Below are positions 36,539-45,293 of a stretch of DNA of 64,000 bases, piece by piece (within the stretch, counting starts at the first letter, position 1; the number at the start of each line of letters is the position of its first letter). Source of the DNA: Sphingobacteriales bacterium (GTDB lineage: Bacteria > Bacteroidota > Bacteroidia > Chitinophagales > Chitinophagaceae); assembly GCA_016708305.1 (NCBI GenBank), contig JADJGB010000008.1, positions 2,277,363 through 2,341,362 of the forward strand, in the 5' to 3' direction. The notes below the pieces were generated by a model. That model saw only the letters and a list, made by a program, of their open reading frames with translations, ran no database searches and had not been told where the DNA came from. Position numbers and translations under genes: made by a program.

Positions 36539-36844
36539 ATGTCACAAAGAATCAGAATAAAATTACAATCTTACGATCATAACTTAGTTGATAAATCAGC
36601 TGAGAAAATCGTAAAAACCGGGCATAGCACAGGCGCTGTGGTTACAGGCCCTATTCCTTTGCCCACACATCGCAAAATTTTTACTGTTCTTCGTTCACCG
36701 CACGTGAACAAAAAAAGCCGCGAACAGTTTCAACTGGCTACCCACAAGAGGTTATTAGATATATATACTTCTTCTTCACGCACTGTAGATGCGTTGTCAA
36801 AACTGGATCTGCCAAGTGGTGTGGAAGTAGAAATTAAAGCATAA
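36539..36844 (+). CDS. rpsJ: 30S ribosomal protein S10
   Basis: 101 residues starting MSQRIRIKLQSYDHNLVDKS at 36539; an upstream in-frame ATG lies too close to the promoter. Signature stretches are GPIPLPTHRKIFTVLRSPHV and EQFQLATHKRLLDIY. First gene of the S10-spc operon; no frameshift. It also acts in NusB-type antitermination complexes by family knowledge. Confidence 0.97.
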   Translation: MSQRIRIKLQSYDHNLVDKSAEKIVKTGHSTGAVVTGPIPLPTHRKIFTVLRSPHVNKKSREQFQLATHKRLLDIYTSSSRTVDALSKLDLPSGVEVEIKA

Positions 36845-37181
36845 AGTCGGTTTGTTCAAAGCAGGCAAACAACGAAACAAGCGTTTCAAAAAAGTTCTTA
36901 TATATTAAAATTCATCTCTCAAATCCGCTACTGCGGGCCAAAAGAGCACTGAAATCAAAAGTTTCTTTTGTGAAAGATTCAGAAGAAACGTTAAATAAAA
37001 ACAAGCCGTTCAGGGTTTGTTTACCGCCGGTACTTCTTAAAAAACAGAAAAGGTTGGCGGCTCCGATTCCGACTACAGTCGGAACTATCGGAAGGGATCG
37101 AATGTCAGATATTCCTGGAAACAGGAACCACCTTTCTTGACGTGTCCCCCAATAATCCTGAAGGCAAATAAAATTTTTAAA
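36845..37181 (+). promoter_or_regulatory. Unusually long rpsJ-rplC spacer with hairpin, candidate leader RNA
   Basis: This 337-bp gap is by far the largest in the ribosomal cluster. No ORF on the plus strand fits a known protein. It holds a nested hairpin CCGA-tt-CCGAC-taca-GTCGG-aacta-TCGG (37063-37091) and runs of GAAAC-like repeats near 36860-36890. S10-operon leaders bound by L4 are known in other phyla, but those lie before rpsJ. Here a control site after rpsJ is possible. Misassembly or insertion is the alternative. Confidence 0.45.
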
Positions 37182-37799
37182 ATGAAAGGTATTATTGGGA
37201 AAAAATTGGGAATGACCAGTGTCTATGATCCTTCGGGCAAACAAACTGCTTGCACAGTGATTGAGGCAGGTCCCTGTGTTGTTACACAAGTGAAGACCAA
37301 AGAAACAGACGGCTATAGTGCATTACAAATCTCATTTGGAGATAAAAAAGAAAGCCGTACTACGCAACCGGAAAAAAACCACTTCGCAAAAGCCAATACT
37401 TCGGCTAAAAAAGTTTCAAAAGAGTTTCGCGATTTTTCAATTAATAAAAATTTAGGAGATGCCATCACCGTTGACATCTTTGAAGAAGGTGAAATGGTAA
37501 ACGTGGTAGGCACTACCAAAGGGAAGGGTTTTCAGGGCGTAGTTAAACGTCATGGTTTTCACGGAGTTGGTGAGCAGTCGCACGGTCAGCACGACCGTCA
37601 GAGAGCACCAGGTTCGTTGGGAAACTCCTCTGATGCCAGCCGTGTAATGAAAGGATTACGTATGGCAGGTCGCATGGGTGGCGAAAGAGTGAAAATGAAA
37701 GGCTTAAAAGTGATGAAAGTTTTCCCCGAAAAGAACTATATTTTAATCAGCGGTTCTGTTCCGGGCCATATCGGATCTATTGTTTTAATTCAAAATTAA
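37182..37799 (+). CDS. rplC: 50S ribosomal protein L3
   Basis: 205 residues starting MKGIIGKKLGMTSVYDPSGK at 37182; an in-frame upstream opening at 37137 lacks homology. Key stretch is VVGTTKGKGFQGVVKRHGFH followed by RAPGSLGNSSDASRVMKGLR. It binds 23S rRNA near the peptidyl-transferase centre. 29 bp separate it from rplD. Confidence 0.97.
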   Translation: MKGIIGKKLGMTSVYDPSGKQTACTVIEAGPCVVTQVKTKETDGYSALQISFGDKKESRTTQPEKNHFAKANTSAKKVSKEFRDFSINKNLGDAITVDIFEEGEMVNVVGTTKGKGFQGVVKRHGFHGVGEQSHGQHDRQRAPGSLGNSSDASRVMKGLRMAGRMGGERVKMKGLKVMKVFPEKNYILISGSVPGHIGSIVLIQN

Positions 37800-37828
37800 T
37801 TTAACCGATAAACTTAAAAATTTAGAAA

Positions 37829-38467
37829 ATGCAGATTGAAGTTTTAAATATAAAAGGAAAAGGCACAGGCCGTTCGGTTGAATTACCTGATGATATTTTT
37901 GGAATTGAACCCAACAATCACGTAATATATTTGGCAGTTAAGCAATATCTTGCGGCGCAACGGCAGGGGACACACAAGGTGAAAACCCGCGCTGAAGTGA
38001 AGGGCGCCAGCAGAAAATTACACAAACAAAAAGGCACAGGCGGTAGCCGTAAAGGCAATATCCGTAACCCTTTATACAAAGGTGGTGGTACCATTTTTGG
38101 GCCAAAACCTCATGATTATGATTTTAAACTGAATAAGAAGGTTAAAGATTTAGCTAAGATTTCTGCCCTGTCTCACAAAGCAAAGGATAGCGCAATTGTA
38201 ATTGTGGAGGATATTGTACTGGATGCGCCTAAAACAAAAACAGCAGCCGATATACTGAAGAACCTGAAGGTGAATGATAAAAAATCAATGTTTGTATTGG
38301 CCGTGCCTAATGATAATGTGGAAATGTCATTAAGAAATATTGATACTGTATTGAGCGTCATTTTGAACGACATTAATACTTATGATATTGTAAATGCTGA
38401 TGTACTTGTTCTTACAGAAGGAGCAGCAAAAATCTTTACTGAAGAAGAACAAGCGGTAGAGGCATAA
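37829..38467 (+). CDS. rplD: 50S ribosomal protein L4
   Basis: 212 residues. The conserved rRNA-binding loop is HKVKTRAEVKGASRKLHKQK then GTGGSRKGNIRNPLYKGGG, and the C-terminal globular part includes VLAVPNDNVEMSLRN. In other bacteria L4 is also the autogenous repressor of this operon, relevant to the long spacer before rplC. Confidence 0.97.
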   Translation: MQIEVLNIKGKGTGRSVELPDDIFGIEPNNHVIYLAVKQYLAAQRQGTHKVKTRAEVKGASRKLHKQKGTGGSRKGNIRNPLYKGGGTIFGPKPHDYDFKLNKKVKDLAKISALSHKAKDSAIVIVEDIVLDAPKTKTAADILKNLKVNDKKSMFVLAVPNDNVEMSLRNIDTVLSVILNDINTYDIVNADVLVLTEGAAKIFTEEEQAVEA

Positions 38468-38492
38468 TGGTAAACCGATAAATAGAAAAAAA

Positions 38493-38792
38493 ATGAAACC
38501 ATCTGAAATATTAATTAAGCCTATCATTACAGAGAAAGCAAATGCCCAACAGGAAAAGTTTCGCCGGTATGCTTTTAGGGTAGCCAAAAAGTCGAATAAG
38601 CTGGAGATTAAAAAGGCCATTGAAACTATGTATGGTGTAAACGTAACTAATGTGAACACAGTGATTTCTCCGGCAAAAAATAAAACCCGTTATACGAAGG
38701 CAGGTTTTATTAAAGGGCGTAAACCAGGCTTTAAGAAGGCTTACATAACAGTGGCTGAAGGTGAGGAGATTGATTTGTATTCACATATTTAG
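38493..38792 (+). CDS. rplW: 50S ribosomal protein L23
   Basis: 99 residues: MKPSEILIKPIITEKANAQQ, then YAFRVAKKSNKLEIKKAIE and the loop RYTKAGFIKGRKPGFKKAYI. It lies at the exit tunnel and contacts trigger factor and SRP. Next gene is rplB after 97 bp, which includes a small GGTTAT/ATAACC hairpin at 38800-38816. Confidence 0.97.
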   Translation: MKPSEILIKPIITEKANAQQEKFRRYAFRVAKKSNKLEIKKAIETMYGVNVTNVNTVISPAKNKTRYTKAGFIKGRKPGFKKAYITVAEGEEIDLYSHI

Positions 38793-38889
38793 GCTAAATG
38801 GTTATAAGTAATAACCTTTTACAATAGCAGAAAGGCAAACAACCGCCGCGAAGTGTTGAAAAGGCTGATAAGCAAAAGAAAATTTTAAA

Positions 38890-39729
38890 ATGGCATTAAG
38901 GAAATTTAAACCAGTTACCGCAGGAACCCGTTGGAGAATCGGGAATGCGTATGCTGAAATCACTACTAATAAACCTGAAAAGAGTTTATTGAAACCAAAA
39001 AAAAGTACCGGAGGCAGAAACTCTTCTGGCCATCTTACCATGAGGTACCGAGGTGGTGGACAAAAACAAAAATATCGTATAGTTGACTTTAAAAGAGATA
39101 AGCATAACGTAGAAGCAAAAGTAGCTTCCATAGAGTATGATCCAAACCGTACTGCGTTTATCGCTTTGGTGGAATATACCGATGGTGAAAAGCGCTATAT
39201 CATTGCTCCACAGGGTATTAAGGTAGGTTCTACTGTTATTAGTGGGCCAAGTGTAGCGCCGGAAGTGGGTAATACGTTGCTTCTAAAAAATATGCCTTTG
39301 GGTACCAATGTGCATAATATTGAACTACGTCCCGGACAAGGTGGTGTGATGTCGCGTAGCGCCGGTTCTTCTGCACAGCTGACCAACAAGGAAGAAAAGT
39401 ACGCAATTTTGAAAATGCCATCGGGCGAGTTGAGAAAAGTATTGATTAATTGCTTTGCAACCGTAGGTGTAGTAAGTAATAGCGACCACAGCCTGCAAAG
39501 CATAGGTAAAGCCGGACGTAACAGATGGAAAGGCATTAAACCACGCACTCGTGGTGTGGCAATGAACCCTGTAGATCACCCAATGGGAGGTGGTGAAGGT
39601 CGTGCATCAGGAGGACATCCTCGTAGCCGAACCGGTAAATACGCCAAAGGCGAAAAGACAAGAACTAAGGGTAAAGCAAGTGATAAACTTATTATCCAAC
39701 GTAAAGATGGTAGTAAGTTGGCTAAATAA
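38890..39729 (+). CDS. rplB: 50S ribosomal protein L2
   Basis: 279 residues, intact. Characteristic stretches are GHLTMRYRGGGQKQKYRIVD, IELRPGQGGVMSRSAGSSAQ and the C-terminal NPVDHPMGGGEGRASGGHPR, which includes the histidine important at the peptidyl-transferase centre. Followed by rpsS after 40 bp. Confidence 0.97.
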   Translation: MALRKFKPVTAGTRWRIGNAYAEITTNKPEKSLLKPKKSTGGRNSSGHLTMRYRGGGQKQKYRIVDFKRDKHNVEAKVASIEYDPNRTAFIALVEYTDGEKRYIIAPQGIKVGSTVISGPSVAPEVGNTLLLKNMPLGTNVHNIELRPGQGGVMSRSAGSSAQLTNKEEKYAILKMPSGELRKVLINCFATVGVVSNSDHSLQSIGKAGRNRWKGIKPRTRGVAMNPVDHPMGGGEGRASGGHPRSRTGKYAKGEKTRTKGKASDKLIIQRKDGSKLAK

Positions 39730-39769
39730 ATGAGTGAAAAAAATTATAAATCTTAAATCTTAATTATAA

Positions 39770-40047
39770 ATGGCTCGTTCGATTAAAAGGCTCTTATATA
39801 GCCACACACCTCGAAAAAAAGGTACAGCTATTAATGAAGGAGGGGCAAAAAAGCAGTAATAAAAACCTCGAGTCGTCGCTCTACTATTTCTCCCGATTTT
39901 GTAGGCCACACATTTGCCGTACATAATGGCAATAAATTTATACCAGTGTATGTAACTGAATTTATGGTGGGACATAAGTTAGGTGAGTTTGCACCACCCG
40001 TCACTTCAAAGGACATGCGGGTAATAAATAAAATTGTTAAAAAATAA
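39770..40047 (+). CDS. rpsS: 30S ribosomal protein S19, multiple frameshifts
   Basis: The ATG at 39770 starts MARSIKR. The rest appears in pieces in three frames: SYIATHLEKKV, INEGG, then STISPDFVGHTFAVHNGNKF and IPVYVTEFMVGHKLGEFAP, and finally RHFKGHAGNK in another frame. At least four indels are needed within 280 bp. S19 is universal and essential and is not known to be frameshifted, so sequence error is by far the best explanation. Position between rplB and rplV is canonical. Confidence 0.9.
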
Positions 40048-40099
40048 GTAAGTATGGTATTAGGTCAGTGGCCAAAACCTGAAACTCGAAATAAATAAA

Positions 40100-40534
40100 A
40101 TGGAAGCAGTAGCAAAACTTAGAAATTATCCGACATCACCCCGAAAAATGAGGCTTTTAGCTGATTTGATTCGCGGTAAAAAAGTGGATTTAGTGTTGGC
40201 AGAATTGGATCACAACCCCAAACATCCTGCTGTGCCTTTGCGCAAACTGGTGCTGAATGCAATCAACAACTGGAAGCAGGTAAATGAAGGCGGTGATGAA
40301 ACCTCTTTGATTATCAAAACCATTTTTGTAGATGAAGGAAGAACATTAAAGCGTATGCGCCCCGCGCCACAGGGACGTGGATACAAAATTCGCAAACGCA
40401 GCAATCACGTTACCATCATCGTAGATGAAAAACTGGATAGTGATAAAAAAGAAAGAAAAAGCAACACTGAAAAGGTGAAGAGCGAAGTAAAAGAAGCTCC
40501 TGCAAAAAAGATAAAAGAAACTAAAAACGCATAA
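40100..40534 (+). CDS. rplV: 50S ribosomal protein L22
   Basis: 144 residues: MEAVAKLRNYPTSPRKMRLL, then IRGKKVDLVLAELDHNPKHP and the exit-tunnel loop KRMRPAPQGRGYKIRKRSNH. A Lys/Glu-rich C-terminal tail of about 30 residues goes beyond the core fold, as seen in many Bacteroidota. Ends 9 bp before rpsC. Confidence 0.97.
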   Translation: MEAVAKLRNYPTSPRKMRLLADLIRGKKVDLVLAELDHNPKHPAVPLRKLVLNAINNWKQVNEGGDETSLIIKTIFVDEGRTLKRMRPAPQGRGYKIRKRSNHVTIIVDEKLDSDKKERKSNTEKVKSEVKEAPAKKIKETKNA

Positions 40535-40543
40535 CCAATAAAT

Positions 40544-41311
40544 ATGGGTCAAAAAGCAAATCCAATTGGTAACAGATTAGGTATTATCCGCGGATGGGAA
40601 TCTAACTGGTACGGAAGCAAAAAAGACTTTGCATCCAAATTGATTGAAGACGATAAAATCAGAAATTACCTCAATGCACGTATCAATAAAGGAGGTATTT
40701 CCAAAATAGTTATCGAAAGAACTTTAGGAAAGTTGATCATTACGATTCATACATCCAAACCCGGTATCATCATCGGTAAGGGTGGTGGAGAAGTAGATCG
40801 TATTAAGGAAGAGTTGAAAAAACTTACCGGAAATGACGATGTACAAATCAACATACTGGAAATACGCAGGCCTGAAACTGATGCTACAATCGTAGGAGAT
40901 ACCATCGCTCGTCAGATAGAAAACCGTATCAACTACAAGCGTGCAACCAAGATGGCAATTGCATCTGCATTGCGTATGGGTGCCGAAGGAATAAAGGTTA
41001 AGCTGAGTGGTCGTTTGAACGGAGCCGAAATTGCACGTAGCGAAGAATTTAAGCAAGGCCGTGTTCCGTTGCACACTTTCCGTATGGATATTGATTATGC
41101 AAGCGTATTTGCTCAAACCGTTTATGGAAAAATAGGTATCAAGGTTTGGATTTGTAAAGGTGAGGTATTGGCGAAGAGAGATTTAAATCCCAATTTCATC
41201 TCTGGTAATGAAAAATCGGCCGGTGGCGACAGAAGAGATCATAGAAGAGACGACAGAAGAGATGACAGAAGAGGCGACAGAAGAGGCGGTGGCAGAGATA
41301 GAAGAAATTAA
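40544..41311 (+). CDS. rpsC: 30S ribosomal protein S3 with Arg/Asp repeat tail
   Basis: 255 residues. The KH domain carries the GxxG loop in HTSKPGIIIGKGGGEVDRIK near residue 75. The C-terminal S3 domain includes KLSGRLNGAEIARSEEFKQG. The last 30 residues are a repeat of about RRDD/RRGD units encoded by near-identical 12-bp units (41230-41290). Such basic/acidic tails occur in Bacteroidota S3 but vary in length. Confidence 0.97.
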   Translation: MGQKANPIGNRLGIIRGWESNWYGSKKDFASKLIEDDKIRNYLNARINKGGISKIVIERTLGKLIITIHTSKPGIIIGKGGGEVDRIKEELKKLTGNDDVQINILEIRRPETDATIVGDTIARQIENRINYKRATKMAIASALRMGAEGIKVKLSGRLNGAEIARSEEFKQGRVPLHTFRMDIDYASVFAQTVYGKIGIKVWICKGEVLAKRDLNPNFISGNEKSAGGDRRDHRRDDRRDDRRGDRRGGGRDRRN

Positions 41312-41349
41312 TATATTATCAAATTAGCGAATTGTAAAATCGATATAAA

Positions 41350-41772
41350 ATGTTACAACCGAAAAGGACAAAGCACAGGAAAATGCAAAAAGGGCGAATG
41401 AAAGGTAATGCAAAAAGAGGCGCTTCCATTTCTTTTGGCTCCTATGCTTTAAAGGCGTTAGACTCTCATTGGATTACAGACCGCCAGATAGAGGCTGCCC
41501 GTCAGGCACTTACACGTAGTATGAAGAGGGAAGGTAATGTGTGGATTCGTATTTTCCCTGACAAGCCTATTACTAAAAAACCTGCTGAAGTTCGGATGGG
41601 TAAGGGTAAAGGTAATCTGGAGTATTGGGCAGCTGTAGTGCAACCGGGCCGCATCATTTTTGAAGTAGATGGTGTGAGCGAAGAAATTGCACGTAGAGCA
41701 TTGGCATTGGCTTCTGGTAAGCTACCAATTAAAACAAAGTTTACCATGCGTAGAGATTTAGTAACTAACTAA
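41350..41772 (+). CDS. rplP: 50S ribosomal protein L16
   Basis: 140 residues: MLQPKRTKHRKMQKGRMKGN, then SFGSYALKALDSHWITDRQI and RMGKGKGNLEYWAAVVQPGR. It binds near the A site of the large subunit. 38 bp after rpsC and 13 bp before rpmC. Confidence 0.97.
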   Translation: MLQPKRTKHRKMQKGRMKGNAKRGASISFGSYALKALDSHWITDRQIEAARQALTRSMKREGNVWIRIFPDKPITKKPAEVRMGKGKGNLEYWAAVVQPGRIIFEVDGVSEEIARRALALASGKLPIKTKFTMRRDLVTN

Positions 41773-41785
41773 AAACTTTAAAAAG

Positions 41786-42001
41786 ATGTCTAAGAAAAGA
41801 GATTACATAAAAAGCATTGTAGGTTTGACCGCCGAAGACCTGAGGTTGCAATTAGAGCAAAATAAACAACGTTTAAAAAAGCTGGAGTTTTCTCATGCAA
41901 TTACTCCTTTAGAAGATCCAATGTGTATGCGCAGCGTGCGTAAAGACATTGCAAGGATTGAAACGCTTTTGAAACAAAAAGCATTAAGCGAAAAAGCGTA
42001 A
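41786..42001 (+). CDS. rpmC: 50S ribosomal protein L29
   Basis: 71 residues of two helices: GLTAEDLRLQLEQNKQRLKK, then the conserved MRSVRKDIARIETLL. It sits at the tunnel exit next to L23. Normal order between L16 and S17. Confidence 0.95.
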   Translation: MSKKRDYIKSIVGLTAEDLRLQLEQNKQRLKKLEFSHAITPLEDPMCMRSVRKDIARIETLLKQKALSEKA

Positions 42002-42034
42002 CAATAAATTAGAAATAGTCAAAAGGAAAATAAA

Positions 42035-42291
42035 ATGTCTGAAAGAAATTTAAGAAAAACAAGAATAGGGTTGTTACCAGCAATAAGATGACAAAAACAA
42101 TCACCGTTGCGGTAGAAAGGAAAATTAAGCACCCTATTTATGGTAAATTCCTTAAAAAAACCACCAGATTTCATGCTCATGACGAAAAAAATGAGTGTAG
42201 CATTGGTGATACAGTTAAAATAATGGAAACCCGTCCGCTGAGTAAAACAAAGCGTTGGAGACTTATAGAAGTATTGGAAAAAGTAAAATAG
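42035..42291 (+). CDS. rpsQ: 30S ribosomal protein S17, one frameshift
   Basis: The start at 42035 gives MSERNLRKTRIG; one base is missing near 42072, and the frame continues as VTSNKMTKTITVAVERKIKH and on to PLSKTKRWRLIEVLEKVK. Joined length is about 86 residues, normal for S17. An internal ATG at 42088 would leave an N-terminally short protein. Error is the likely cause. Confidence 0.93.
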
Positions 42292-42363
42292 TATTTATAT
42301 ATTGAATTGGAAAGAGTGGATTTTAAATTCATAACCCATAATTCATAATTCAAAATTAGTAAA

Positions 42364-42731
42364 ATGATACAGCAAGAAAGCAGGTTGAATGTAGCTGATA
42401 ACAGCGGAGCAAAAGAAGTACTTTGTATTAGAGTACTGGGAAACAGTGGTCAGCGGTATGCCGGAATCGGCGATAAAATAGTGGTTACGATAAAAGATGC
42501 AATGCCTGCAGGAGGTATTAAAAAGGTACGGTGGCAAAAGCAGTAATTGTGCGCACTACAGATAAACTGCGCCGCAAGGATGGTTCTTATATTCGTTTTG
42601 ACGACAACGCTGTTGTGATTCTTAACGCTGCAGATGAGCCCAGAGGAACCCGTATCTTTGGCCCGGTTGCCAGAGAACTACGCGATAAAGGATATATGAA
42701 AATTGTTTCTTTGGCTCCCGAAGTACTTTAA
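42364..42731 (+). CDS. rplN: 50S ribosomal protein L14, one frameshift
   Basis: The first frame gives MIQQESRLNVADNSGAKEVL and stops at 42546; the second carries AKAVIVRTTDKLRRKDGSYI and FGPVARELRDKGYMKIVSL. A missing G near 42526 (IKKGTVAKAV expected) joins them into about 122 residues. L14 is universal and essential, so this is an error. Confidence 0.93.
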
Positions 42732-42826
42732 AACCTTGAATGTTGAAATTGTAAAGCAACAGACATTTTAAAATAAAAAATCAGCCTACACGTAAAATCC
42801 AGGCGAAAGGCATAAAGCATACAGAT

Positions 42827-43162
42827 ATGAGTAACAGATTTAAACCTAAGTACAATATTAAAAAAGGCGATCAGGTAGTGGTTATTGCCGGTGAAGATAA
42901 GGACACCAAAAAACCACGTCTGGTGAAGCAGGTACTTTTGGAAGAAGGAAAAGTTTTGGTTGAGGGCGTAAACATCGTTACCCGCCATACCAAACCATCT
43001 GCCACTAACACCAAAGGCGGCCTGGTAAAAAAGGAAGCCCCCATTCACATTAGTAATGTTATGCTTTGGGACGCTAAAGCCAAAGCTCCTGCTAAGGTAA
43101 AACGTGAAAGGGTTGAAGGTAAGGTAGAACGTATTTCTAAAAAATCAGGAGAAAAAATTTAA
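42827..43162 (+). CDS. rplX: 50S ribosomal protein L24
   Basis: 111 residues. KOW motif IKKGDQVVVIAGEDKDTKKP near residue 9 and GVNIVTRHTKPSATNTKGGL. It starts early assembly of the large subunit. 95 bp after rplN; the gap is AT-rich with no clear signal. Confidence 0.96.
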   Translation: MSNRFKPKYNIKKGDQVVVIAGEDKDTKKPRLVKQVLLEEGKVLVEGVNIVTRHTKPSATNTKGGLVKKEAPIHISNVMLWDAKAKAPAKVKRERVEGKVERISKKSGEKI

Positions 43163-43193
43163 CCCTTTGTTTCCTTTGTAAATAAAAGTGAAT

Positions 43194-43763
43194 ATGAGTA
43201 CAAATACAAAATATATACCCAGGTTAGCCAATAAATATAAAGACGAAGTAGTTCCGGCACTGGTAAAGAAATTTGCTTACAAAAGCGTAATGCAAGCTCC
43301 CATACTTCAAAAGATTTGTGTAAATCGTGGAGTAAATGGCGCTGTGACAGATAAAAAATTAGTTGATATTGCTGTTGAAGAGCTATCAACCATCACTGGA
43401 CAAAAAGCTGTGATTACTCATTCCAAGAAAGATATCTCTAACTTTAAACTTCGCCGCAACATGCCAATCGGTGCAAGAGTAACATTAAGAGGTGAAAAAA
43501 TGTATGAGTTTCTTGACAGGCTGATTGCTGTGGCTTTGCCCCGAGTACGTGATTTTAAGGGTATTAACGAAAAATCCTTTGATGGAAGGGGAAACTATAC
43601 AATGGGTGTTACAGAACAAATCATCTTCCCTGAAATTGATATTGATAAAGTAAATAAAATTACCGGTATGGATATCACTTTCGTAACATCTGCAGAAACA
43701 GATGAAGAAGCGTATGCTTTGCTGAAAGAACTGGGAATGCCTTTCAAAAATATTAAGAAGTAA
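43194..43763 (+). CDS. rplE: 50S ribosomal protein L5
   Basis: 189 residues from MSTNTKYIPRLANKYKDEVV at 43194; a GTG six bases upstream is less likely. Conserved parts are APILQKICVNRGVNGAVTDK, ISNFKLRRNMPIGARVTLRG and GRGNYTMGVTEQIIFPEIDI. It binds 5S rRNA. Confidence 0.97.
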   Translation: MSTNTKYIPRLANKYKDEVVPALVKKFAYKSVMQAPILQKICVNRGVNGAVTDKKLVDIAVEELSTITGQKAVITHSKKDISNFKLRRNMPIGARVTLRGEKMYEFLDRLIAVALPRVRDFKGINEKSFDGRGNYTMGVTEQIIFPEIDIDKVNKITGMDITFVTSAETDEEAYALLKELGMPFKNIKK

Positions 43764-43792
43764 ATTCTAAAAATCAGAAATAAAAGAAACAA

Positions 43793-44062
43793 ATGGCAAA
43801 AACTTCAGTTATAGCGCGTCAACTAAAAAGAGAAAAAATGGTTGAAAAATATGCAGCTAAAAGAGAAGCATTGAAAAACGCTGGCGATTGGGCTGCATTG
43901 GATAAACTTCCTAAGAATGGTTCAAAAGTACGTTTGAAAAATCGTTGTCAGTTGACTGGCCGTCCAAAAGGTTATGTTCGTTATTTTGGTATTTCAAGGG
44001 TTGCCTTGCGAGACATGGCGCTTTATGGAAAAATACCCGGACTTAAAAAAGCAAGCTGGTAA
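43793..44062 (+). CDS. rpsN: 30S ribosomal protein S14
   Basis: 89 residues, the long zinc-free form: NRCQLTGRPKGYVRYFGISR and VALRDMALYGKIPGLKKASW. No CxxC pairs are present. Followed by a 102-bp gap before rpsH. Confidence 0.97.
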   Translation: MAKTSVIARQLKREKMVEKYAAKREALKNAGDWAALDKLPKNGSKVRLKNRCQLTGRPKGYVRYFGISRVALRDMALYGKIPGLKKASW

Positions 44063-44164
44063 GTAGTTTTTTACTGAAAGGGAAATCGTATGAAGCCGTA
44101 AGACAGGGTATGGGCTTATATCAAAAATCACCCACTATTAAGAACAGAAATAATTTATATAAAA

Positions 44165-44563
44165 ATGGTAACAGATCCTATTGCAGATTTTTTAACTAGA
44201 ATACGTAATGCTCAAATGGCAGGCCACCGTGTAGTTGATATTCCTGCATCAAACCTTAAAAGGCGTTTAACTGAAATTTTATACAATCAGGGTTATATTC
44301 TTAAGTATAAATTTGAGGATGATAACAAACAAGGAGTTATCAAAATAGCATTGAAATATAATACTGAAACTAAGCAACCGGCTATTCAAAGCCTCGAAAG
44401 AGTAAGCCGTCCGGGATTGCGCCAGTATGCAAAACCATCTGATATTAAAAGAGTTAAAAATGGTTTAGGAATTGCAATCGTGTCCACATCAAAAGGAGTA
44501 ATGACGGATAAAGATGCTCGTTCTCAAAATGTTGGCGGAGAAGTTCTTTGCTACATATATTAA
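44165..44563 (+). CDS. rpsH: 30S ribosomal protein S8
   Basis: 132 residues: MVTDPIADFLTRIRNAQMAG, RVSRPGLRQYAKPSDIKRVK and the C-terminal STSKGVMTDKDARSQNVGGE. In other bacteria S8 represses the spc operon by binding an mRNA mimic near rplE; no clear mimic is seen here. Confidence 0.97.
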   Translation: MVTDPIADFLTRIRNAQMAGHRVVDIPASNLKRRLTEILYNQGYILKYKFEDDNKQGVIKIALKYNTETKQPAIQSLERVSRPGLRQYAKPSDIKRVKNGLGIAIVSTSKGVMTDKDARSQNVGGEVLCYIY

Positions 44564-44571
44564 GAATTGTA

Positions 44572-44617
44572 TTGCCAATACATTAAGCCGAACCTATATA
44601 GGCTGATCGGTTGGCAA
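44572..44617 (+). promoter_or_regulatory. Hairpin in the rpsH-rplF gap
   Basis: TTGCCAA (44572-44578) pairs with TTGGCAA (44611-44617), enclosing AGCC/GGCT. This gives a two-part stem of 11 bp in all. There is no T-run after it, so it is not an intrinsic terminator. It could be an RNA-processing or protein-binding site. Confidence 0.45.
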
Positions 44618-44658
44618 AAAGAAAAATAAAAAAGTAAAAATTTTAAATTTAAATTAGT

Positions 44659-45213
44659 ATGTCTCGTATAGGTAAACAACCAGTTATAATCCCTGAAGGT
44701 GTTACAGTTTTGGTTAGCAACGACAATGTGGTAACCGTTAAAGGTAAAAAAGGAGAGTTGAAACAACCGGTAGATAAAGATATTAAGATTGAATTGAAGG
44801 ATGGCGAAATTAACATTTCCCGTCCCAGCGATCAAATTAATCACCGCGCTTTGCACGGTTTGTATCGTGCATTAATCGCAAATCTGGTACATGGTGTAAC
44901 AGAAGGTTTTGAAAAGAAACTTGAGCTGGTAGGCGTGGGTTTCAAAGCTGTAAATCAGGGCAACGTGTTAGATTTAGCTTTAGGTTATTCGCACAACATT
45001 GTGTTTGATATACCTAACGAACTGACCGTAACCACTGAGCAGGTAAAGGGTCAGAACCCAATAGTAACTATTTCGGGAATTGATAAACAATTAGTAGGTG
45101 CGGTTTGTGCAAAAATTCGCAGTCTGCGTAAGCCGGAACCTTATAAGGGTAAAGGTGTTCGTTTTGTAGGTGAAGTAGTAAGGAAGAAAGCAGGTAAATC
45201 AGCTGGTAAATAA
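44659..45213 (+). CDS. rplF: 50S ribosomal protein L6
   Basis: 184 residues: MSRIGKQPVIIPEGVTVLVS, then the two repeated domains and PEPYKGKGVRFVGEVVRKKA at the C-terminus. Intact. Normal order before L18. Confidence 0.97.
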   Translation: MSRIGKQPVIIPEGVTVLVSNDNVVTVKGKKGELKQPVDKDIKIELKDGEINISRPSDQINHRALHGLYRALIANLVHGVTEGFEKKLELVGVGFKAVNQGNVLDLALGYSHNIVFDIPNELTVTTEQVKGQNPIVTISGIDKQLVGAVCAKIRSLRKPEPYKGKGVRFVGEVVRKKAGKSAGK

Positions 45214-45293
45214 TAAAATCAATTTGTGATTGGATTAGAGAAATAAAACCAAATTTTCTCAGCCGGTCAAAAGTTTAAATTGTTTAAATAAAA

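Noticed and set aside
36912..37289. 125-codon minus-strand frame across the rpsJ-rplC spacer
   Set aside because: It overlaps the start of rplC and the translation resembles no known protein; it looks like a shadow frame.
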